Positions 15,363 through 20,239 of a stretch of 20,239 nucleotides of DNA are shown one piece after another. Within the stretch, counting starts at the first letter, position 1, and each line of letters opens with the position of its first letter. The translations under genes and the position numbers were made by a program. The DNA is from UBA6902 sp964393845. GTDB taxonomy: Bacteria > Nitrospirota > Thermodesulfovibrionia > UBA6902. The DNA lies in NCBI GenBank assembly GCA_964393845.1, contig CAYMUX010000064.1:1-20239 (forward strand). The letters are read 5' to 3'. A model generated the notes under the pieces. That model saw only the letters and a program-made list of their open reading frames with translations. It searched no databases and was not told the origin of the DNA.

Positions 15363-15371
15363 AAAGTATCC
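15357..15371. promoter_or_regulatory. palindrome at regulator 2 stop; candidate enhancer site
   Basis: GGATA-GAAAG-TATCC is a perfect 5-5-5 palindrome in the same register over the last codon and stop as GTATA-GAGAA-TATAC in the paralogue. The arm base that differs is changed on both sides, so pairing is kept. It lies about 105 bases upstream of the predicted sigma-54 start. Confidence 0.45.
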
Positions 15372-15443
15372 ATTGCGGATATTTATTAACCATTCCCCTG
15401 TATTCTCAGTTTTCTAACCGCCTAATTCTCCTAAGTTATTTAC

Positions 15444-15459
15444 TGGCATCCCGTTTGCT
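15444..15459 (+). promoter_or_regulatory. sigma-54 (-24/-12) promoter of the cytochrome operon
   Basis: TGGCAT-CCCGT-TTGCT fits the consensus TGGCAC-N5-TTGCW with correct spacing. Start near 15470, about 93 bases before the first cytochrome gene. It follows the sigma-54 regulator gene directly, mirroring the arrangement in system 1. Confidence 0.85.
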
Positions 15460-15562
15460 ATTTTGCTATAAAGTGTAAAGATATAGCGTCCTTTTTCTGC
15501 CAAGGTCGGCATGTAAAAAAGTAACTCATTCATATTGCGACATATCAAAGGAGGATTAGTTA

Positions 15563-15937
15563 ATGAATAAAAAGATTATTCTCATAATTATGGTTGTGTT
15601 TGTAGTTGTGACTGTTTCAGTAATAGCAGGTTCGGAATACTATGCGTCCCAGCCACAATTTTGCGGTTCTTGCCATACATCAATGAAAACTCATTACGGT
15701 TCCTGGGCAGAGTCCGGGCATGAGGATGTGAAGTGTGTTGACTGCCATTTTGCACCGGGCAAAGAGAGCATTCTGACGGCCAAATTACGAGGGGCGGAAC
15801 ATATTTATGCAAGCTTGTTCCCTGATGCTGAGGCTAATGCTGAAGTTATAGAGGTTCGAGGGCCTTCAAAGGTAAGCAATCTTGCATGTTATCTGTGTCT
15901 TGCCTTGAAGCACATTCGTAAGGTTGCTATTGAGTAA
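15563..15937 (+). CDS. truncated NapC/NirT-like cytochrome c
   Basis: A 124-residue protein anchored by one N-terminal helix (about 4-23) with two haem motifs, CGSCH (C34) and CVDCH (C58). It aligns with the first roughly 105 residues of the 12-haem cytochrome at 16904 (EYY-SQP-FCGSCH near residue 25, then ECH/DCH-APG near 60, then KV-DL/NL-C). Where the paralogue continues into its third haem site, this one reads NLACYLCLALKHIRKVAIE and stops, with no histidine after CYLC. It is therefore a shortened duplicate: either a two-haem quinol-side cytochrome or an early pseudogene. A good ribosome-binding site (AAAGGAGGA) and the first position behind the sigma-54 promoter suggest it is still expressed. 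Confidence 0.8.
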   Translation: MNKKIILIIMVVFVVVTVSVIAGSEYYASQPQFCGSCHTSMKTHYGSWAESGHEDVKCVDCHFAPGKESILTAKLRGAEHIYASLFPDAEANAEVIEVRGPSKVSNLACYLCLALKHIRKVAIE

Positions 15938-16009
15938 TTTAGAGAGGAGGCGTGGCATCATTCCCGCCGCGAGTTTTACGCTTATTGAAATTAGTCCATT
16001 GCAAATTGA

Positions 16010-16023
16010 TATATCATGATATA
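16010..16023. promoter_or_regulatory. 14-base palindrome upstream of the small membrane gene
   Basis: TATATCATGATATA is a perfect palindrome in the 153-base gap before 16091. It could be an operator or a chance AT-rich palindrome. A TATAAT string overlaps its end, but no -35 box at proper spacing is seen. Confidence 0.3.
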
Positions 16024-16090
16024 ATTTGACGTAGCAAATGCAAAATAACGATAATTATAAATTCGGAAGAATAAGAAAGGAGGGAAAAAG

Positions 16091-16432
16091 ATGGGTTTTT
16101 ACACGCTCGAGATAATTCAATTTGTCTTTGGAGTAATCATTGTGCTGGGAATTTATTTCCTGATAGCGTATTACAGGAGACTTTTGCTTGATTATTCGTT
16201 TGGAGGAGAGGAGGAAATCCAGACAAAAAGGGCCTTCAAGCCGTTGACGACAATCGGCTATTTTCTGATATTTACGCCGATTATTCTATTCGGGATAGAT
16301 GTTGTTCCGCCTGCTGACTATACCGTCGGCGGTCATGTTCAGCGCATTATCTATTTCGAAGCCGGGATAGTTTTGCTGATAGGCATTCTGCATTTTGTTA
16401 TATTGGCCATGTCTCCGAAGATTAAGTTTTAA
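16091..16432 (+). CDS. small three-helix membrane protein
   Basis: A 113-residue integral membrane protein with helices at about 5-28, 52-72 and 85-107, joined by a charged loop (GGEEEIQTKR). I do not recognise the family. Two histidines lie near membrane boundaries (H82, H101), too few and not paired for a clear b-haem site. It starts behind a strong ribosome-binding site (GAAAGGAGGG). Its position between two membrane-anchored cytochromes suggests an anchor or quinone-side subunit of the same respiratory complex; this is inference from context. Confidence 0.75.
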   Translation: MGFYTLEIIQFVFGVIIVLGIYFLIAYYRRLLLDYSFGGEEEIQTKRAFKPLTTIGYFLIFTPIILFGIDVVPPADYTVGGHVQRIIYFEAGIVLLIGILHFVILAMSPKIKF

Positions 16433-16456
16433 AGACATCAACAGACAGGAAGGTAT

Positions 16457-16477
16457 ATGAAAAAGAAGGTGCTATAG
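16457..16477 (+). other. possible six-codon leader ORF
   Basis: ATG at 16457 preceded by GGAAGG, encoding MKKKVL then TAG, which ends two bases before the ATG of the next gene. It could couple ribosomes into 16480, whose own Shine-Dalgarno (GAAGG) lies within this mini-ORF. It may equally be chance. Confidence 0.25.
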
Positions 16478-16479
16478 AT

Positions 16480-16845
16480 ATGGGGCTTTTTAAGCTGTGG
16501 GGGAAACGAGGGGCAGCGAAAACACTTGCGAGGTCAGCCTATGAAGCATATTTGAAATATAAAGCAAGCGCCCCGGATCTCACGGAAGCGGAAATAGCGC
16601 ATGTCGTTTTTATGCAACGATGCTCATTAAAAAATCTCAATAAAGCGGAAAAGGCGCGATTTGAAAAATACCAGGAGACAGATAAATCAGTAGACTCCAT
16701 ATTTAAACTTTGTCTTGCAGTCCTTTATATAGTAGACGACATATCGGAAGATGACGCAGCGGCTTATTCGACAGTCAAAAAAGTTATAGAGGAAGAACTG
16801 AGCAGGTCGGGATATAGAAGTCCTCCTGACGACAATATGAAATAA
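16480..16845 (+). CDS. small soluble helical protein of unknown function
   Basis: A 121-residue, charged, mostly helical protein with no signal peptide or membrane segment; I recognise no domain. It has two cysteines (C48, C78) that do not form a known motif. It lies 47 bases after the membrane-protein gene and 58 bases before the 12-haem cytochrome, on the same strand, so it is almost certainly co-transcribed. A cytoplasmic assembly factor or chaperone for the exported redox partners is one possibility, unsupported beyond position. Confidence 0.7.
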   Translation: MGLFKLWGKRGAAKTLARSAYEAYLKYKASAPDLTEAEIAHVVFMQRCSLKNLNKAEKARFEKYQETDKSVDSIFKLCLAVLYIVDDISEDDAAAYSTVKKVIEEELSRSGYRSPPDDNMK

Positions 16846-16903
16846 GAACGGCAAATATACATCAAATAATAAGCTTAATTTAAGGAGAGTTTGACACTAT
16901 ACA

Positions 16904-18256
16904 ATGCATAAAATAATTCTGATAGTTATTGTTATGGTTATAATCGGCGCTGTTGCCGGATTGTTCACTGCGGAATATTATACGTCTCAGCCTTCCTTCT
17001 GCGGCTCCTGCCATATAATGAAGAAATATTACAATCAATGGACCAAAGACAAACACGGAGAAAAAGGCGTAGCCTGTGTCGAATGTCATTATGCGCCCGG
17101 AGAGCATGGCACTATGAAGGCTAAATTCAAAGGCCTGGGTCAGCTCTTCACATATCTTGGAACAGACATGAAAACAGTAAAAGCTCCTGCGAAGGTAAAC
17201 GACCTCAGCTGTACCACATCAAATTGCCACCCTGAGGAAAAATTTATGGATAAGAAAGTCAAATTTACCGAAAAGATTTCATATATCCACAAGACTCATA
17301 AAGACAAAACAATTGACGGCCAGGCGCTTCATTGCGACACATGTCATCAGCATGTGACGCCGGAAAAACATTTTGAAGTCCCGCGAATGACGTGCTATCT
17401 CTGCCATTTTAAAGATGCCAAATTCAATGAAGGCCGGGGGAAATGCTCTCTCTGCCATGAAATTCCCGACAAACCCCTTCAAAAGTTGGAGCCGGGAGGA
17501 GAACCGCCCAAAAAGATAATCACCCATAAATCTTTTGAAGAAGCAAAAGTATCCTGCCAAAGCTGCCATTACCAGATTATTCAGGGAAAGGGTGAAATCA
17601 AAAAAGAGGACTGCTTTGACTGTCATGAGTATTCAACCGAAATGCTGAAGAAGGCGGAGGACAAAAAGATGATGCATCAGAAGCATGTTGCCGCGCAGAA
17701 TGCCAACTGTTTTGACTGCCATAAACCGATAGAGCACAAGGAAACCGATTTCATGGACCAGGCAAGGTCCAACTGCGCCACATGCCATCCCGATCATCAC
17801 GTGCATCAGAAGATGTTAATAGCAGGTATCGGGGGCAAGGGAATGGACAAGGCATTCCCTATCAGGCACTTTGAAGTCAAGATGAATTGTTTTGCCTGTC
17901 ATACAGGGGAAGGCTACGACTACAAAGGTGTGAAGTTGATGAAAGGGGATACCAGGAATTGTGTTGCCTGCCATACGGAGGATGAGAAGAACCTGGCTAT
18001 GAAGTGGAAAGAGGATGTTTATGAAATGCTGGAGGAAGCCAGGGGTGTTGAGAAAGAGGCGATGTCAGCTATCGAGATGGCAAAGGGCAGGTTGCCGAAT
18101 AAAACTGTTCAAAAGGCAATGGCGATGATGCTTGAAGGACAGGAGAACCTCACGCTTGTGGATGCAGGGGGCGGAGTACATAATAAAAAGTACGCAGCGC
18201 TTCTGATTGATACGGCAGTGGAAAAATTTGAAGAAACAATGGAGATGCTTAAATGA
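16904..18256 (+). CDS. membrane-anchored 12-haem cytochrome c
   Basis: A 450-residue multihaem cytochrome. An uncleaved N-terminal helix (about 3-22) anchors it to the membrane with the rest in the periplasm. Twelve haem sites are visible: C33, C58, C103, C144, C164, C181, C218, C237, C269, C291, C329 and C353 are the first cysteines. Eleven are CxxCH; the third is CTTSNCH, a CX4CH variant. The first haem region resembles the NapC/NirT/NrfH family, which takes electrons from quinol. The haem-free C-terminus (about 365-450, with GGGVHNKKYAALLIDTAVEKF) resembles the helical tail of NrfA/HAO-like multihaem proteins. It probably moves electrons between the quinone pool and the molybdoenzyme encoded next. 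Strong ribosome-binding site: AAGGAGAG. Confidence 0.92.
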   Translation: MHKIILIVIVMVIIGAVAGLFTAEYYTSQPSFCGSCHIMKKYYNQWTKDKHGEKGVACVECHYAPGEHGTMKAKFKGLGQLFTYLGTDMKTVKAPAKVNDLSCTTSNCHPEEKFMDKKVKFTEKISYIHKTHKDKTIDGQALHCDTCHQHVTPEKHFEVPRMTCYLCHFKDAKFNEGRGKCSLCHEIPDKPLQKLEPGGEPPKKIITHKSFEEAKVSCQSCHYQIIQGKGEIKKEDCFDCHEYSTEMLKKAEDKKMMHQKHVAAQNANCFDCHKPIEHKETDFMDQARSNCATCHPDHHVHQKMLIAGIGGKGMDKAFPIRHFEVKMNCFACHTGEGYDYKGVKLMKGDTRNCVACHTEDEKNLAMKWKEDVYEMLEEARGVEKEAMSAIEMAKGRLPNKTVQKAMAMMLEGQENLTLVDAGGGVHNKKYAALLIDTAVEKFEETMEMLK

Positions 18257-18271
18257 ATTTACCGTGTTTCA

Positions 18272-18298
18272 CCCGAATAATGTGGAATGTATTTCGGG
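18272..18298 (+). other. hairpin between the cytochrome and molybdoenzyme genes
   Basis: CCCGAA (18272-18277) pairs with TTCGGG (18293-18298), with extra A/T pairing inside. No long T-run follows. It may partly terminate the cytochrome transcript or stabilise its 3' end. Confidence 0.35.
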
Positions 18299-18319
18299 GA
18301 GTTAATTATTTCGTGATTA

Positions 18320-18335
18320 TGGCTATTTGATCGCA
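18320..18335 (+). promoter_or_regulatory. possible sigma-54 promoter of the molybdoenzyme gene
   Basis: TGGCTA-TTTGA-TCGCA keeps the -24 GG and -12 GC with correct spacing but departs from consensus at three other bases. The start would be near 18346, about 27 bases before the ATG. It is weaker than the promoters at 5710 and 15444. Confidence 0.35.
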
Positions 18336-18372
18336 GATTATAAAGACGTTTAAACCTTGAAAGGAGGGTGTT

Positions 18373-18921
18373 ATGAGAGTCAACAGAAGAGAGTTTCTGC
18401 AGGCATCGCTTGCAGCCGGTGCAGCGGCCGTAATCAGCGGTCCCCTGCTCAATGCGCTTGCCTATGCGGAAAAAGACGATTCAAACATCGATATCGGTAG
18501 TTGGATGCCGTCCACCTGCCAGGGATGCACTCAGTGGTGTCCCATCGAGATTTTCGTTCAGGACGACAGGGCAGCGAAGGTGAGGGGTAATCAGTTGTGC
18601 AAGGCAAACAACGGTTATGTGTGTCCGAGGGGGCATTTGATATTGCAGCAGTTGTATGATCCGGACAGGATTAAGGTACCTATGAAGCGAACCAATCCGC
18701 AGAAGGGCCGGGGCATTGATCCGAAGTTTGTACCTGTAACATGGGATGAGGCTTTGGATACGATTGCCGACAAGATGATGGAGCTTCGCAAAAATGGCGA
18801 GTCACATAAATTTCTGTTTATGAGAGGGAGGTACTCTCCCACAACAACCGAACTTGCCTATGGCACGGTTCCTAAAATGTTCGGCTCACCTATAGTAACG
18901 GCAATAAATAACTTAAGTTAA
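18373..18921 (+). CDS. molybdopterin oxidoreductase, N-terminal part, cut by insertion
   Basis: The start of a Tat-exported molybdopterin oxidoreductase (DMSO-reductase superfamily, closest by eye to the PsrA/PhsA polysulfide/thiosulfate reductase type). The first 32 residues hold the twin-arginine signal NRREFLQASLAAGAAA. An iron-sulfur site follows with C49-x2-C52-x3-C56-x27-C84. It has a strong ribosome-binding site (AAAGGAGGG). The native frame holds through GSP (171-173). The next nine codons and stop come from the inserted element at 18893, so this product ends before the Mo-binding part and cannot be active alone. The rest of the gene continues from 18993. It lies 116 bases after the 12-haem cytochrome, a likely electron partner. 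Confidence 0.85.
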   Translation: MRVNRREFLQASLAAGAAAVISGPLLNALAYAEKDDSNIDIGSWMPSTCQGCTQWCPIEIFVQDDRAAKVRGNQLCKANNGYVCPRGHLILQQLYDPDRIKVPMKRTNPQKGRGIDPKFVPVTWDEALDTIADKMMELRKNGESHKFLFMRGRYSPTTTELAYGTVPKMFGSPIVTAINNLS

Positions 18922-18991
18922 AATATGATATTTCCTTTATATTACAGCTAATTAAATGCTTAAGATGTATTTTAATTTAATGCCGTTACTA
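18893..18991. mobile_element. 99-bp MITE-like element with TA duplication
   Basis: Ends TAGTAACGGCA (left) and TGCCGTTACTA (right) are perfect inverted repeats of 11 bases; similarity runs on as (A/T)TAAA and then, after a gap, TTAAAATA. TA flanks both ends (18891-18892 and 18992-18993), matching the TA target of IS630/Tc1-mariner transposons. Removing the element and one TA rejoins the host codons as CCT-AAT-AAT-ATT, continuing the molybdoenzyme frame. It is too short to encode a transposase, so it would need one elsewhere in the genome. Confidence 0.85.
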
Positions 18992-18992
18992 T

Positions 18993-20239
18993 AATAATAT
19001 TTCCCACAGCGCAATATGTGCAGAGGCAGAGAAATTCGGACCATACTTTACGGAAGGCTACTGGGGATACAGGGATTATGACCTTGCAAAGACAAAGTGT
19101 CTGGTTGCCTGGGGATGTGATCCTTTAAGCTCTAACAGAAATGTCCCCAATACCATCAATAAAATCGGAGATGTAATTGACAACGGAATGCTTATCACCG
19201 TAGACCCGAGGCTCAGCGCAATAGCTGCCAAGTCCCATGAATGGCTGCCTGTAAAGCCGGGAGAGGACGGCGCGCTCGCAACCGCAATCGCTCATATAAT
19301 TCTGACCGAAGGGCTTTGGAGCAAAGAGTTTGTTGGGGATTTCAAAGATGGTCAGAACGGCTTTAAGGCAGGACAGCCAGTGAACGAGGAAGCCTTTGCA
19401 GAGAAGGAGTCCCACGGAGTTGTTAAATGGTGGAACATTGAGCTTAAGGACAGGACTCCTGAATGGGCGGCCCCGATTACCGGAATTCCAGCAAAGCAGA
19501 TACTCCGGGTTGCAAGAGCAATGGGCAAGGCAGCGCCTGCTGTTGCAGTATGGATGGGCCCCGGCCCTGTCATGAGTCCAAGGGGCGCGTATCCTTCGTT
19601 TGCCATTCATGCATTGAACGGTCTTCTCGGCTCTGTCGAAAACGAAGGCGGCTCGCTGAGAAATCACGGCAAGTCACCTACGGACAAATATCCGAAATTT
19701 GACAATTATCTTGATGACATTGCAAAGAAGCACGGCAAAGAGAAAAAGATTGACCAGAGAGGCACAAAGGCATTTCCTAACATGGCAAGCGGAAAGCCGG
19801 GCAGCGGCAGTTCTGTCAACAATGTTGCAAATGCGATGCTGGCAAAGGATCCTTATGACATAAAAGTTGCGATCGGTTACTGGAACAACTTCAATTTCTC
19901 CTGCACAGGCGCGGACAGGTGGGACAAGGCAATGGCGCAGCTGCCCTTCTTTGCGCATATCGTAACCAATCCGTCTGAGATGACACAGTTTGCGGATATA
20001 GTCCTTCCGGCAACCTTTGCCTCTGCGGAAAAATGGTCTATTATAACCAACAAGGGCAACACCTATTCTCACGCCTCTATACAGCAGCCTGTTATCAAGA
20101 GGATGTGGGATGTTAAGGACGATGAGACAGAGATCATGTGGCTTCTTGCCGAGAAGTTGAAGGCAAAGGGTTTTCCGAATATCTACGATTACTTCTCAAC
20201 GGAGTTCAAAGACCCTGAGACCGGCAAGACCCCTGCAAA
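18993..20239 (+). pseudogene. molybdopterin oxidoreductase, C-terminal part, separated by the element
   Basis: Continues the protein begun at 18373 without a stop up to the window edge, so the 3' end is unseen. After the element the frame reads NNISHSAICAEAEKFGPY; the cysteine in HSAIC fits the Mo-ligand position of the PsrA/PhsA type. Later family motifs include GYWGYRDYDL, VAWGCDPLSSN, ITVDPRLSAIAAKSHEWLPVKPGEDGALA (in two stretches), VWMGPGPVMSPRG and FADIVLPATFASAEKWS. There is no start codon between the last stop inside the element (18978) and an ATG at 19188, so independent translation would lose the Mo-ligand region. The sequence is otherwise undamaged, implying a recent insertion or one that can be removed. 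Confidence 0.8.

Noticed and set aside
16010..16046. Promoter before the small membrane protein gene
   Set aside because: TATAAT is present but TTGCAA lies only 15 bases away, and no -24/-12 pair has correct spacing; co-transcription from 15444 is simpler.
1..20239. CRISPR array, tRNA or rRNA
   Set aside because: No regularly spaced direct repeats and no cloverleaf or rRNA-like sequence were seen on reading either strand.

Overview
This is a bacterial window with short operons, Shine-Dalgarno sites, c-type cytochromes, a molybdenum enzyme, an FmdE-like protein and two sigma-54 (NtrC-family) two-component systems. That gene set points to an anaerobic respiring Gram-negative bacterium. Nitrospirota (Thermodesulfovibrio-like) or Desulfobacterota are my best guesses, but this is inference from gene content and no phylogenetic marker is present.

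Layout. Positions 1-2458 carry two minus-strand genes: a secreted YVTN-type beta-propeller (285-1544), preceded by two related palindromic repeats at the window edge, and an FmdE-family protein (1871-2458). Positions 2667-6123 hold sensory system 1: a membrane histidine kinase, a translationally coupled NtrC-type response regulator, a sigma-54 promoter at 5710, a small protein with eight cysteines, and a strong terminator. Positions 6124-11562 form an accessory island. It contains a TcmP / DUF5131 (phage Gp37/Gp68) pair, an AT-rich DUF262 / HEPN pair, a decayed non-coding stretch and a class II Fic protein with its own sigma-70 promoter. Near-identical terminator sequences bound the island at 6105 and 11605. 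Positions 11563-15362 hold sensory system 2, a paralogue of system 1 with an added PhnD-like periplasmic binding protein. Positions 15363-20239 hold a second sigma-54 promoter (15444), a truncated NapC-like cytochrome, a small membrane protein, a small soluble protein, a membrane-anchored 12-heme cytochrome c, and a Tat-exported molybdopterin oxidoreductase that runs off the window.

How it fits together. Each kinase/regulator pair is followed at once by a -24/-12 promoter of exact consensus spacing, so each system probably controls the gene or operon behind it. The two regulator genes end in matching 5-5-5 palindromes whose arms differ but stay complementary. These are candidate enhancer sites. 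System 2 would then regulate a respiratory chain in which the 12-heme cytochrome exchanges electrons with the molybdoenzyme.

The molybdoenzyme gene is interrupted by a 99-bp element with inverted ends and a TA duplication. Removing the element with one TA restores the reading frame exactly, a few codons before the presumed Mo-ligating cysteine. The most notable points are this insertion, the duplicated regulatory modules with their targets, the DUF262/HEPN pair, and the bounded accessory island.
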